A stretch of 18,608 nt of DNA, from NCBI GenBank assembly GCA_029863355.1, contig JAOTVO010000015.1:1-18608 (forward strand). The letters are read 5' to 3'. Under the pieces are notes generated by a model. It was not told where the DNA came from, searched no databases, and worked only from the letters and a program-made list of their open reading frames with translations. The stretch is from Candidatus Krumholzibacteriia bacterium. GTDB lineage: Bacteria > Krumholzibacteriota > Krumholzibacteria > WVZY01 > JAKEHA01. The translations under genes were made by a program, and so were the position numbers. Of the stretch, positions 8,318-15,903 are shown one piece after another; positions within the stretch are counted from its first letter, which is position 1; each line of letters starts with the position of its first letter.

Positions 8318-8353
8318 TGGCCGCGCGCACATCCCTGGACGGAGAAGCAACGA

Positions 8354-10069
8354 ATGCGATGGTCGAAGTACTACCTGCCCACGTACAAGGAGGTCCCCAG
8401 CGAAGCGGAGATCCCCAGCCACCAGCTCATGCTGCGCGCGGGAATGATCCGTAAGCTCAGCGCGGGCGTGTACACGTTTCTGCCCGCGGGCATGCGGGTG
8501 CTGGCCAAGGTCGAGGCCATCGTGCGCGAGGAGATGGACCGCGCCGGCGGCCAGGAAGTCCTCATGCCCGTGCTGCACCCCGGCGAGCTGTACGAGGAGA
8601 CGGGGCGGCTGGATAACTTCGGCGCGCTGCTCTTCAAGCTGCGCGATCGGCGCGAGCGCTTCTTTGCGCTGGGGCCGACCCACGAGGAGGTCGTCACCGA
8701 CATCGCGCGCGCGGAGCTCAAGAGCTACCGGCAGCTCCCGCAGTGCCTCTACCAGATCAACGTCAAGTTCCGCGACGAGTTTCGCCCGCGCTTCGGCCTC
8801 ATGCGCGCCCGCGAGTTCATCATGAAAGACGCGTACAGCTTCCACGCGTCCGCGGAGTCTCTGCACGAGACCTACGAGGCCATGGCCGAAGCGTACCGGC
8901 GGATTCTCGCGCGGTGCGGCCTGGAATCGGTGATGGTCGAGGCGGAGTCCGGTGCGATCGGCGGGGATATCAACCACGAGTTCGTGGTCCTGGCCGAGGC
9001 GGGGGAGAGCGAGATCTTCCGCTGTCCCTCGTGCGGGTACGCGGCCAACGACGAGCGCGCGGAGAGCCTGGGTCGGGCGCGGGAGAAAGAGCCAGCGACC
9101 GCTTCGCCGCAGCGCGTCGATACGCCCGGAAAGACTACCATCGAAGATGTCACCGCGTTTCTCGGCGTGGATGCCACGCGCCTGGTCAAGACCCTCTTGT
9201 ACCGCGCCGGCGACGGGGTGGTCGCCGCACTCGTCCCCGGCGAGCGCCAACTCAACGAAGTCAAGCTGTCGCGCGCGCTGGGTGGGGCGGAGGTGGCCCC
9301 GCTCTCCGGCGAGGAGGTGGCCGCGCTCACGCGCGCGGACGTGGGCTACGCGGGGCCGGTGGGGCTGCCCGACACCGTCCGCATCGTCGCCGACACGCTG
9401 CTCGAACAGTACGACGGCATGATCGTGGGCGCCAATCAGAGCGACGCGCACCTGCGTGGCGTGAAGATGGGCCGGGACTACAAAGCGCACGAAGTGGCGG
9501 GTATCAGCGCGGTTGCGGGCGGGGACACGTGCAAGGCGTGTGGGAAGGGTGCCCTGGTGGTGCGGCGGGGGGTGGAGCTCGGCCACATCTTCAAGCTGGA
9601 CCGCAAGTACAGCCAGAGCATGAACGCCACCTACCTCGACCGCGACGGCGCCGAGAAGCACTTCATCATGGGGTGCTACGGCTTCGGCGTGTCACGGGCG
9701 GTGGCGGCGGCGATCGAACAGCACCACGACGAGAACGGCATCCGCTGGCCCCGCGCGATCACGCCGTTCCACGCCATCATCCTGCCCGTCGACCTTTCGA
9801 ACGCGCGGGTCGTGGACACGGCGGAGTCGATCTACGCGGCGCTGCGCGAAGCGGGGCTGGACGTGCTCCTGGACGACCGGGAGCTGCGCCCGGGGCCCAA
9901 GTTCAAGGACGCCGATCTGGTGGGCGTCCCCATTCGTCTCACCCTGGGTGAGCGCAACCTCAAGAACGGGAACGTGGAAGTCACCCACCGGCTCGAGGAT
10001 CGCGCGGATCTGGTGCCGGTCGGCGACGCGGTGGAAGTCGTCAGGCGGTACTACGCAGAGGGGGGCTGA
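8354..10069 (+). CDS. proS: Prolyl-tRNA synthetase, bacterial type with editing domain
   Basis: Charges tRNA-Pro with proline and clears mischarged Ala-tRNA-Pro. The 571-residue length and layout fit the bacterial (ProS-type 1) enzyme: class II catalytic core, motif 2 region VKFRDEFRPRFGLMRAREF at 137-155, an inserted YbaK-like editing domain (about 225-390), motif 3 GCYGFGVSRAVAA at 440-452, and a C-terminal anticodon-binding domain (about 470-571, DDRELRPGPKFKDADLVGVP). Lys279 in LVKTLLY sits at the position of the key editing lysine of the E. coli enzyme. Two CxxC pairs (Cys224/227 and Cys393/396) flank the editing domain, as in many homologues. The ATG is preceded by CGGAGAAG. The gene lies 36 bp after the barrel gene and probably has its own promoter. 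Its final 19 bp overlap the convergent rpsT gene. Confidence 0.97.
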   Translation: MRWSKYYLPTYKEVPSEAEIPSHQLMLRAGMIRKLSAGVYTFLPAGMRVLAKVEAIVREEMDRAGGQEVLMPVLHPGELYEETGRLDNFGALLFKLRDRRERFFALGPTHEEVVTDIARAELKSYRQLPQCLYQINVKFRDEFRPRFGLMRAREFIMKDAYSFHASAESLHETYEAMAEAYRRILARCGLESVMVEAESGAIGGDINHEFVVLAEAGESEIFRCPSCGYAANDERAESLGRAREKEPATASPQRVDTPGKTTIEDVTAFLGVDATRLVKTLLYRAGDGVVAALVPGERQLNEVKLSRALGGAEVAPLSGEEVAALTRADVGYAGPVGLPDTVRIVADTLLEQYDGMIVGANQSDAHLRGVKMGRDYKAHEVAGISAVAGGDTCKACGKGALVVRRGVELGHIFKLDRKYSQSMNATYLDRDGAEKHFIMGCYGFGVSRAVAAAIEQHHDENGIRWPRAITPFHAIILPVDLSNARVVDTAESIYAALREAGLDVLLDDRELRPGPKFKDADLVGVPIRLTLGERNLKNGNVEVTHRLEDRADLVPVGDAVEVVRRYYAEGG

Positions 10070-10305
10070 GCGGACGACGCCAGGCGCGACTTGAGGCGCG
10101 CGGCCAGGTTGGGCGAGATGATCCCCTTGGTCGCCGCCCGGTCCAGGCTCGCCTGCAGGGCGTCGTAGGCGCCCGGCCGGGACTCCGGCGTCAGCTCACG
10201 GTACTTGCGAAGTTCGCGGCGCAACGCGCTCATGGTAGACCGGTTACGCTCGCGCCGCACGGCGTCCTGCTTGAGCCGCTTCTTGCACGATTTATGGTTT
10301 GGCAT
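10051..10305 (-). CDS. rpsT: 30S ribosomal protein S20
   Basis: Binds 16S rRNA early in 30S assembly. The 84-residue product begins MPNHKSCKKRLKQDAVRRER, the usual S20 opening, and is rich in Lys/Arg with the helical pattern ending in the family's late block ATKGIISPNLAARLKSRL (58-75). This is the only minus-strand gene here. The ATG is set by a GGAGG Shine-Dalgarno immediately upstream (plus-strand CCTCC at 10313-10317). A longer in-frame extension upstream is possible but would be non-homologous Arg/Pro-rich sequence. The stop codon lies inside the end of proS, giving a 19-bp convergent overlap with no room for a separate terminator. The gene is divergent from xerD, with an 83-bp spacer that carries its promoter. 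Confidence 0.95.
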   Translation of the reverse strand: MPNHKSCKKRLKQDAVRRERNRSTMSALRRELRKYRELTPESRPGAYDALQASLDRAATKGIISPNLAARLKSRLASSAQPPSA

Positions 10306-10336
10306 TCGCTGTCCTCCGAAATGAACGGCCGGTGGA

Positions 10337-10356
10337 ACGACCCCGCCGGCGGTCGT
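10337..10356 (-). promoter_or_regulatory. Hairpin in the rpsT leader
   Basis: ACGACC (10337-10342) and GGTCGT (10351-10356) are perfect complements around an 8-base GC-rich loop. Read on the minus strand, the stem would begin at or just inside the predicted rpsT transcript and lie about 30 nt before the start codon. Ribosomal protein genes often carry leader structures for autogenous control; whether this one does so is inference. Confidence 0.35.
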
Positions 10357-10359
10357 CGA

Positions 10360-10388
10360 ACCATACATGGAAGGGGGCCCGGCGTCAA
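10360..10388 (-). promoter_or_regulatory. Sigma70-type promoter of rpsT
   Basis: On the minus strand TTGACG (plus 10383-10388; 5 of 6 matches) and TATGGT (plus 10360-10365; 4 of 6) are spaced by exactly 17 bp. Transcription should begin near 10353, leaving a leader of about 48 nt. The -35 box ends immediately before the proposed GTG start of xerD, so the two divergent genes share this short region. Confidence 0.6.
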
Positions 10389-11318
10389 GTGACAGCTCGC
10401 GCGGTTTCGCTGGATGCGGCGCTGGACGCCTTTCTGGCCCACCTCGTGGTCGAGCGGGGCCTGCGGCCCAACACGGTGTCGGCCTACGGGCGCGACTTGC
10501 GCGCCTACCTGGACAGCCTGGAGGGTCTGGGGATCCGGCGGGTGCGCGATGTCGACGAGACCGCCCTCGAGTTTCACCTCGTGCGGCTGTCGCGGCGCGG
10601 CCAACAGGCCGCCTCGCGCGCGCGAGCCCTCTCGGCCGTGCGCCACTTCCACCGTTTCCTCTGCCGCGAGGGCCTGGCGCCGGTCGCCCTGGGGGCGGAC
10701 GTGGCCGGACCCCGGCGCGGGGTGCGGGTGCCGCGCGTGCTCTCGATGGCGCAGGTCGAAGCACTCCTCGGCCAGCCGGACGCAGGCACGCCGCTGGGCC
10801 TGCGCGACGCCGCCATGCTCGAGCTGGCCTACGGCGCCGGTCTGCGCGTCGGCGAGCTTTGCGGCCTGCGCGTCGACGACCTGCGCATCGAAGAGCAGGT
10901 GGTCGTGGTGACGGGCAAGGGGGGGAAGCAGCGCGTCGTGCCCTTCGGGCGGCCCGCCGCGCGCGCCCTGGCGCGTTACCTGGACGCGGGGCGACCCGCG
11001 CTGGCCGGCGGGCGCGTTCGCGCGGAGGTCTTCTTGAATCATCGTGGCGGATCGCTCTCGCGCGTCGGGTTCTTCAAGCGCCTGCGCGCGTACGCGGCGT
11101 CCGCCGGCATCCCGCGCGCGGTGAGTCCGCACATGCTGCGGCACACCTTCGCGACGCATCTGCTCATGGGTGGGGCGGACCTGCGCCTGGTCCAGGAGAT
11201 CCTGGGACACGCGGACATCGCGACGACGCAGGTGTACACGGCCGTCGATCGACGCCACCTCGTCGAAGTGCACCGGGCGTTTCATCCGCGCGGGGAACTC
11301 GACGGCGGGCGGCGGTGA
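10389..11318 (+). CDS. xerD: Tyrosine site-specific recombinase XerD
   Basis: Partner of XerC in resolving chromosome dimers at dif, normally activated by FtsK. From the chosen GTG the product is 309 residues (about 298 in E. coli). A SAM-like core-binding domain spans about 6-95 (LVVERGLRPNTVSAYGRDLRA) and the catalytic domain about 115-300. The catalytic residues are Arg153 (GAGLRVGEL), Lys177 (GKGGKQRVVP), His248 and Arg251 (HMLRHTFATHLL), His274 (LGHADIATTQ) and Tyr283 (VYTAVD). In-frame TTG (10299) and GTG (10332) starts exist upstream but add Arg-rich sequence unlike the family and cut into the rpsT promoter and gene, so GTG 10389 is preferred. Assignment as XerD rather than a second XerC rests on the other copy sitting with hslVU. 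No strong forward promoter is visible. Confidence 0.88.
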   Translation: MTARAVSLDAALDAFLAHLVVERGLRPNTVSAYGRDLRAYLDSLEGLGIRRVRDVDETALEFHLVRLSRRGQQAASRARALSAVRHFHRFLCREGLAPVALGADVAGPRRGVRVPRVLSMAQVEALLGQPDAGTPLGLRDAAMLELAYGAGLRVGELCGLRVDDLRIEEQVVVVTGKGGKQRVVPFGRPAARALARYLDAGRPALAGGRVRAEVFLNHRGGSLSRVGFFKRLRAYAASAGIPRAVSPHMLRHTFATHLLMGGADLRLVQEILGHADIATTQVYTAVDRRHLVEVHRAFHPRGELDGGRR

Positions 11319-11355
11319 AGGCGCGGAAACCGGCGTGCGTGCGGGGCTTCCCTCC

Positions 11356-11384
11356 TTGACACCCCCGGAGGCCCCCCCTAGAAT
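11356..11384 (+). promoter_or_regulatory. Strong sigma70-type promoter of trpS
   Basis: TTGACA at 11356-11361 (6 of 6) and TAGAAT at 11379-11384 (5 of 6) are separated by exactly 17 bp in the 105-bp gap between xerD and trpS. Transcription should start near 11391, giving a leader of only about 33 nt. That leaves no space for a T-box or a leader-peptide attenuator. It probably drives the whole trpS to cmk-plsC run. Confidence 0.78.
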
Positions 11385-11423
11385 CGGGCGAAATCCGACC
11401 CTGCCTGCGAGACGAGCGACGTT

Positions 11424-12413
11424 TTGACCACACAGAAACGGATCATACTGAGCGGCAACCGGCCGACGGGCCGGCTGCACCTGGGCAACTACACCGGAGC
11501 CCTGGAGAACTGGGTTTCTCTGCAGGCGGACTACCGTTGCTATTTCATGGTCGCCGACTGGCACGTGCTTACCACAGACTACGAGCACACGGCGGAGATT
11601 CCGGAACAGACGCGCGAGATGGTCGTCGACTGGATCAGCGCCGGCATCGACCCGGAGCGGTCCGTCGTCTTCGTGCAGTCGCAGGTCAAGGAGCACGCGG
11701 AGCTCTACCTCCTCTTCGCCATGCTCATCACCACGGCCCGGCTGGAGCGCAACCCCACGCTCAAGGAGCAGGTGCGCGATCTGGAGATGGAAGAGGGCGT
11801 CAGCTACGGACACCTCGGCTACCCGGTGCTGCAGGCGGCCGACATCCTCATCTACCGCGCGCACGCCGTGCCTGTCGGGGAGGACCAGCTCCCGCACATC
11901 GAGATCACGCGCGAGCTGGCCCGCAAGTTCAACCGCATCTACGACGAGGTCTTTCCCGTCCCGGACGGCATGCTCACACCCTTCGCGCGTTTTCCGGGAC
12001 TGGACGGGAAGCGCATGAGCAAGTCGCTGGGCAACACGGTCGAGATGGCCGACACGCCCGAAGAGATCCAGCGTAAGATTCAGACGGCGGTGACCGACCC
12101 GCAACGCCAGCGCCGCACCGACCCCGGGCGGCCGGAGGTGTGCCTCATCTACACCTACTGGCAGAAGTTCTCGCCGGAGACCACCGCGGAGATCTACGAG
12201 GGGTGCACCACCGCCGCGCTGGGTTGCGTCGACTGCAAGCGCCGCGTCGCCGCGGCGATCGCGGAGCACCTGGCTCCGATGCGCGAGAAGCGCTGCTCGC
12301 TGGAGGCGAGCCCCGGGGTCGTCGAGGACATCGTCCGCGAGGGCAACGCGCGCGCGCGCGAGCGCGCGCAGGAGACCATGGCGCGGGTTCGGGAGGCGAT
12401 GCACGTTGGGTGA
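11424..12413 (+). CDS. trpS: Tryptophanyl-tRNA synthetase, with iron-sulfur-type cysteine pattern
   Basis: Class I synthetase charging tRNA-Trp. The 329-residue protein has the HIGH-type signature HLGN at 19-22 (RPTGRLHLGNYTGAL), the tryptophan-pocket region YPVLQAADILIY at 133-144 with Asp140, and KRMSKS at 196-201. In the C-terminal helical anticodon region there are four cysteines, Cys240, Cys261, Cys268 and Cys271 (C-x20-C-x6-C-x2-C). This resembles the [4Fe-4S] motif reported for the Thermotoga maritima enzyme, which as I recall has x22 for the first gap. A cluster here is inference. The start is TTG; no better upstream start fits, and a weak GACGAG lies before it. The last 8 bp overlap scpA. 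Confidence 0.95.
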   Translation: MTTQKRIILSGNRPTGRLHLGNYTGALENWVSLQADYRCYFMVADWHVLTTDYEHTAEIPEQTREMVVDWISAGIDPERSVVFVQSQVKEHAELYLLFAMLITTARLERNPTLKEQVRDLEMEEGVSYGHLGYPVLQAADILIYRAHAVPVGEDQLPHIEITRELARKFNRIYDEVFPVPDGMLTPFARFPGLDGKRMSKSLGNTVEMADTPEEIQRKIQTAVTDPQRQRRTDPGRPEVCLIYTYWQKFSPETTAEIYEGCTTAALGCVDCKRRVAAAIAEHLAPMREKRCSLEASPGVVEDIVREGNARARERAQETMARVREAMHVG

Positions 12414-13212
12414 GCCGAGACCACTCTCCTACACGGCCGAGCTCGAGGGCATCCGCGCCCCCCTGGGCGTGATCCTCTATCTGATCCGCCGCGAGAACCT
12501 CAACATCTACGACATTCCCATCGCCAAAATCACGAAGGAGTACCTCGACTATCTGAACCTGATGGAGGAGATGCAGATCGAGCTGGCGGGCGAGTTCTTC
12601 GTCCTGGCCGCCACGCTGATGCGCGTCAAGGTCCAGATGTTGCTGCGCCGCGATGACGAGGGCGAGGAAGACCCGCGCGAGGATCTGGTGCGCAGCCTGC
12701 TCGAGTACAAAAAGATGGTGGAAGCGGCCAACGCGTTTCGCGAGCTCGAGGACGAGCGCGCGCGTGTGTTCACGCGTCCGGTGAGCGACGAGGAGAAGCG
12801 CCCCGTGGAGGAAGTCGAGGTGGACCTCAGCATCTTCCAGCTGATGCGGGCGTTTCAGCAGGTGATGTACCAGTTCGAGGCTGACGCGGTGCGGGAAGTC
12901 GAGCTGGAGGAGTTCACCATCGAGGAGAAGATCGAGCTGGTGACGTCGGCGCTGGCCGCGCGCGAGCAGGTGCTCTTCGCCGACCTGTTCGCCGGCGCCA
13001 CCACGCGGCTCGAGCTCATCGTGACGTTGATCGCCGTGCTCGAGCTGATCAAGCACGGCCACGTCAAGGCCCGCCAGGACAGCGCCTTCGGATCCATATG
13101 GATGTACCGGGGCGAGAGCTTCGGGCAGCCGTTGGAAGGCGTGGGGTCGAAAGGGGTCGAGGCGGAGATCGGGGAGGGCGAAGGGAGCGGTGATGAAGAT
13201 GGAAGATCGTAG
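12406..13212 (+). CDS. scpA: Segregation and condensation protein A
   Basis: Kleisin subunit that bridges the SMC heads and, with ScpB, forms the SMC-ScpAB condensin for chromosome compaction and segregation. The 268-residue product has the N-terminal kleisin helix region in variant form, ELEGIRAPLGVILYLI at 12-27 (family: FEGPLDLLLHLI), then NIYDIPIAKITKEYLDYL at 33-50. A charged central linker at about 85-135 follows. The C-terminal winged helix (about 165-240) includes VTLIAVLELIKHGHVKARQ. The last 30 residues are an acidic Gly-rich tail. The start is TTG inside the end of trpS, supported by GGGAGG at 12391-12396 with a 9-bp spacer. SMC itself is not in the window. The end overlaps scpB by 20 bp. 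Confidence 0.93.
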   Translation: MGEPRPLSYTAELEGIRAPLGVILYLIRRENLNIYDIPIAKITKEYLDYLNLMEEMQIELAGEFFVLAATLMRVKVQMLLRRDDEGEEDPREDLVRSLLEYKKMVEAANAFRELEDERARVFTRPVSDEEKRPVEEVEVDLSIFQLMRAFQQVMYQFEADAVREVELEEFTIEEKIELVTSALAAREQVLFADLFAGATTRLELIVTLIAVLELIKHGHVKARQDSAFGSIWMYRGESFGQPLEGVGSKGVEAEIGEGEGSGDEDGRS

Positions 13213-14059
13213 GATCGAAGACGGCGAACACGGCAACGGGGACGACCCGGTGGTGGAACCCGTGGAGGACGCCGGCGCCACGCTCGAGAAGAACGTCAAC
13301 CTGGACAACATCGTACTGGCGCTGCTCTTCGCCGCCGAGGAGCCGTTGTCGATCCGCAAGCTGGCCGCGGTGATCGAGGACGCCGCGGCGGGTGAGGTCA
13401 AGGAGGCGGTGGAGCGGTGGAGAGCGCGCATGGAGGAGGAGGCCTGGAGCGTCGGCGTCGAGCGCGTCGGCGGCGGCTACCGGCTCGCCACGCGACCCGA
13501 TTTCGCGCCCTACGTATCGCGGCTCTACTCGGGCCGCCGGCGCTTCCGGCTGTCCAAGGCCGGACTGGAGACGCTCGCCATCGTCGCCTACAAGCAGCCC
13601 GTCACCCGCGCGGATATCGAGAGCATCCGCGGCGTGGCCTGCGGGGGCGTGATCGCGAACCTCATGGAGCGTTCGCTGGTCAAGATCACCGGCAAGGCGA
13701 GGGTGCTGGGGGCCCCGTTCCTGTACGGGACGACGCCTGAGTTCCTCGAGTACCTGGGCCTGAATTCGCTCAAGGACCTGCCGAGCATAGAGGAGCTGGA
13801 GGCGCTGCTCGAGAAGGAGGCGTTCGCCGAGACGGCGACCGACGGGGCCGCCCCGGATCAGGTGGCGGCCGCCGGCGACGCCGACGCGGACGAAGATGCC
13901 GCGCCCGCCTTGGCGGGCACCGCGCGGCTGGCGGCCGTGTTCGACGAGGCCGTCCGTCGGCCGCGCGCCGACGCCGCGGAGCCGGAGCTCCCGGCGGAGT
14001 CCGAAGACGAGGTTCCGGAGGCGGACGAGGGCGCGCAGACCGATGTCCCCGCCGACTGA
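13193..14059 (+). CDS. scpB: Segregation and condensation protein B
   Basis: Dimeric winged-helix partner of ScpA in the SMC-ScpAB condensin. The conserved core runs from about 36 to 200 of 288 residues: a first winged helix (NLDNIVLALLFAAEEPLSIR) and a second with the signature LSKAGLETLAIVAYKQPVTRADIESIRG (120-147) and FLYGTTPEFLEYLGL (176-190). It is longer than usual because of an N-terminal acidic lead of about 30 residues and an Ala/Glu/Asp-rich C-terminal tail of about 80 residues (207-288), probably disordered. ATG 13193 is preferred over the adjacent GTG 13190 because the AAGGGAG Shine-Dalgarno (13181-13187) is then 5 bp away. It overlaps scpA upstream and the pseudouridine synthase gene by 17 bp downstream, consistent with coupled translation. 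Confidence 0.92.
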   Translation: MKMEDRRIEDGEHGNGDDPVVEPVEDAGATLEKNVNLDNIVLALLFAAEEPLSIRKLAAVIEDAAAGEVKEAVERWRARMEEEAWSVGVERVGGGYRLATRPDFAPYVSRLYSGRRRFRLSKAGLETLAIVAYKQPVTRADIESIRGVACGGVIANLMERSLVKITGKARVLGAPFLYGTTPEFLEYLGLNSLKDLPSIEELEALLEKEAFAETATDGAAPDQVAAAGDADADEDAAPALAGTARLAAVFDEAVRRPRADAAEPELPAESEDEVPEADEGAQTDVPAD

Positions 14060-14822
14060 AGAAGCACCCGTTCGACTCCACCACTTCCTCGCGCAGCTGG
14101 GCGTCGCTTCGCGTCGCGCGTGCGAGGCCTTGATCGCCGCCGGGCGCGTCCGCGTTGACGGCCGGGTCGTGCGCGCACCGGGGGAGCGCGTGGTGCCGGG
14201 CCGGCACGCGGTCACCGTCGACGGCGCCGCCGTCACGCGGCCCCCGCGGCGAACCGTGCTCCTGCTGAACAAGCCGACCGGCGTGGTCTCGACGGTCAGC
14301 GACCCGATGGGCCGGCGCACGGTGACCGACCTGTGCAGGCGCTACGCGCGCCGGACGCGGTTGTATCCCGTCGGCCGTCTCGACGTCAACACGACGGGAG
14401 CGCTGCTCCTCACCAACGACGGCCTCCTCTGTTATCGTCTGACGCACCCGCGCTACGGCGTGCCCCGCGTCTACCAGGCGCGCGTGCGGGGCGCCTTCGA
14501 CCGGCGTAAGCTCGAGCGGCTCGCTCGCATGGCCGGAGCGACGGGCCGCGGGGAGGCCCGCGGCACGGGCCCCGGGGTGCAAGTGGTCAAGGAACTGGAA
14601 GGGGCGACAGTATTGCGGGTCACGCTCGTCGAAGGGCGCAACCGCCAGGTGCGGCGCATGTGCGAAGCGGTGGGGTTGCGCGTCACGCGCCTCGAGCGTC
14701 TGAGCTTCGGACCGGTGACCATACGGGGCCTGCCCGTCGGCGCCGCGCGTCCGCTCGAGCCCGGCGAGCTGGCCAAGCTGGACCAACTGCTGGCAAAGGG
14801 AGACCCCAAGGGAGACAGTTGA
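14043..14822 (+). CDS. rluB: 23S rRNA pseudouridine synthase, RluB/RsuA family
   Basis: Isomerises a uridine to pseudouridine in rRNA; RluB-type members act on the peptidyl-transferase region of 23S rRNA (position 2605 in E. coli). The 259-residue protein has an N-terminal S4 RNA-binding domain (about 9-55, RLHHFLAQLGVASRRACEAL) and a catalytic domain with LLNKPTGVVST (74-84), GRLDVNTTGALLLTNDG (111-127; catalytic Asp114) and the C-terminal block VEGRNRQVRRMCEAVG (196-211). RluB versus RluE/RluF or RsuA cannot be settled from sequence alone, but location right after scpA-scpB is the usual place for RluB in many bacteria. The ATG lies inside the last codons of scpB. hisC starts 1 bp after its stop codon. 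Confidence 0.9.
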   Translation: MSPPTEEAPVRLHHFLAQLGVASRRACEALIAAGRVRVDGRVVRAPGERVVPGRHAVTVDGAAVTRPPRRTVLLLNKPTGVVSTVSDPMGRRTVTDLCRRYARRTRLYPVGRLDVNTTGALLLTNDGLLCYRLTHPRYGVPRVYQARVRGAFDRRKLERLARMAGATGRGEARGTGPGVQVVKELEGATVLRVTLVEGRNRQVRRMCEAVGLRVTRLERLSFGPVTIRGLPVGAARPLEPGELAKLDQLLAKGDPKGDS

Positions 14823-14823
14823 A

Positions 14824-15900
14824 ATGAACATCGAAGATCTCGTCCGACCGTCGATCAAAAAGATCCACATCTACGAACCGGGACAGGAAAAGGAGGGGTA
14901 CATAAAGCTCGCTTCCAACGAGAACCCCCACGCCCCGCACCCGCGGGTGGTGGAGGCGGTCGTGGCCGAGCTGGCCCGCGCGAATCGCTATCCGCTGTCG
15001 GGCAGCCCGGAGCTGGTGCGGGCGCTGGCGCGGCGCCACGGCGTCGAGACGGGGGAGGTGATGGTGGGGAACGGCTCCAACGAGATCATCGACCTGCTCG
15101 TGCGCGCCTTCGTGCAACCCGGGCAGAACGTCGTCTTCCCCGCGCCGAGCTTCATCGTCTACGCCCTGATCCCCCTCATCTGCGGCGTGGAGGGCCGCGG
15201 CGTCCTGTGCAAGGACTACCGCCTCGACCTCGCGGCCATGCGCGCGGCGATGGACGCGCAAACGCGCATGGTCTTCGTGTGCAACCCCAACAACCCCACG
15301 TCCACGTACGTGACGGCGGCACAGCTCGACGCGTTCCTCGACGGCCTGCCCGAGAACGTGCTCGTCGTGATGGACGAGGCCTACGTCGACTACGTGGACG
15401 CGGCGGACTACCCGGATTCCCTTGCCCTGCGGCGGCAGCGCAACACGGTCGTCACCCTGCGCACCTTCTCGAAGTTCCACTCCATCGCGGGGCTGCGCGT
15501 CGGTTACGCCATCGCGGATCCGGCCGTCGTCGACGTGCTGCACCGCGTGCGGCAGCCGTTCAACGTGAATCGGCTCGCCCAGGCGGCGGCCCTGGCGGCC
15601 CTCGGCGTCGCCGACGAGATTCGCCCGCGCGCGCGGGAGGTCATCGCGGAGCGCGGGCGCGTGGGCGCGGTCCTGCGCGAGCTCGGCGTCGCGTGCCCGC
15701 CGTCGCAGACGAACTTCCTCTTCGTCGACCTGGGGGAGTCGCCGCTGGACCTGCACGGGGCGCTCTACGCCGCCGGCATCATCGTGCGTCGCATGGGTCA
15801 GTTCGGTTCCACCACGAACTCGTACCGCGTGAGCCTGGGCACGCGCGCGGAGAACGACCGGCTCATCGCCGCGCTCCGCGAGGTGCTGGGCCGCACCTAG
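14824..15900 (+). CDS. hisC: Histidinol-phosphate aminotransferase
   Basis: PLP enzyme converting imidazole-acetol phosphate and glutamate to histidinol phosphate; some members also serve aromatic amino acids. The 358-residue chain fits aminotransferase fold type I: KLASNENP (28-35), NGSNEIIDLL (83-92), CNPNNPT (153-159), DEAYVDY (184-190; Asp184 contacts the PLP ring nitrogen), RTFSKFHSIAGLRVGYA (213-229; PLP-binding Lys217), and Arg335 in YRVSLGT for the substrate carboxylate. FSKFHSIAG differs from the common FSKAFGLAG, a mild deviation. No other his gene is nearby. Placement before cmk and rpsA resembles bacteria where an aminotransferase with aroA/tyrA precedes cmk, so a role in Tyr/Phe synthesis is possible. 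The ATG is preceded by GGGAGA and lies 1 bp after the upstream stop. Confidence 0.9.
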   Translation: MNIEDLVRPSIKKIHIYEPGQEKEGYIKLASNENPHAPHPRVVEAVVAELARANRYPLSGSPELVRALARRHGVETGEVMVGNGSNEIIDLLVRAFVQPGQNVVFPAPSFIVYALIPLICGVEGRGVLCKDYRLDLAAMRAAMDAQTRMVFVCNPNNPTSTYVTAAQLDAFLDGLPENVLVVMDEAYVDYVDAADYPDSLALRRQRNTVVTLRTFSKFHSIAGLRVGYAIADPAVVDVLHRVRQPFNVNRLAQAAALAALGVADEIRPRAREVIAERGRVGAVLRELGVACPPSQTNFLFVDLGESPLDLHGALYAAGIIVRRMGQFGSTTNSYRVSLGTRAENDRLIAALREVLGRT

Positions 15901-15903
15901 ACG

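Noticed and set aside
8387..8394. Perfect AAGGAGGT ribosome-binding sequence early in proS
   Set aside because: No start codon follows at a usable distance; it encodes Lys-Glu-Val of the conserved ProRS N terminus.
10306..10764. N-terminal extension of rpsT or an extra minus-strand gene over the xerD start
   Set aside because: The extension is Arg/Pro-rich without S20 homology, and GGAGG plus the promoter place the start at 10305.
12348..12370. Alternating GCGCGC run in trpS
   Set aside because: Encodes an Ala/Arg-rich helix near the C terminus; explained by codon bias, not a repeat element.
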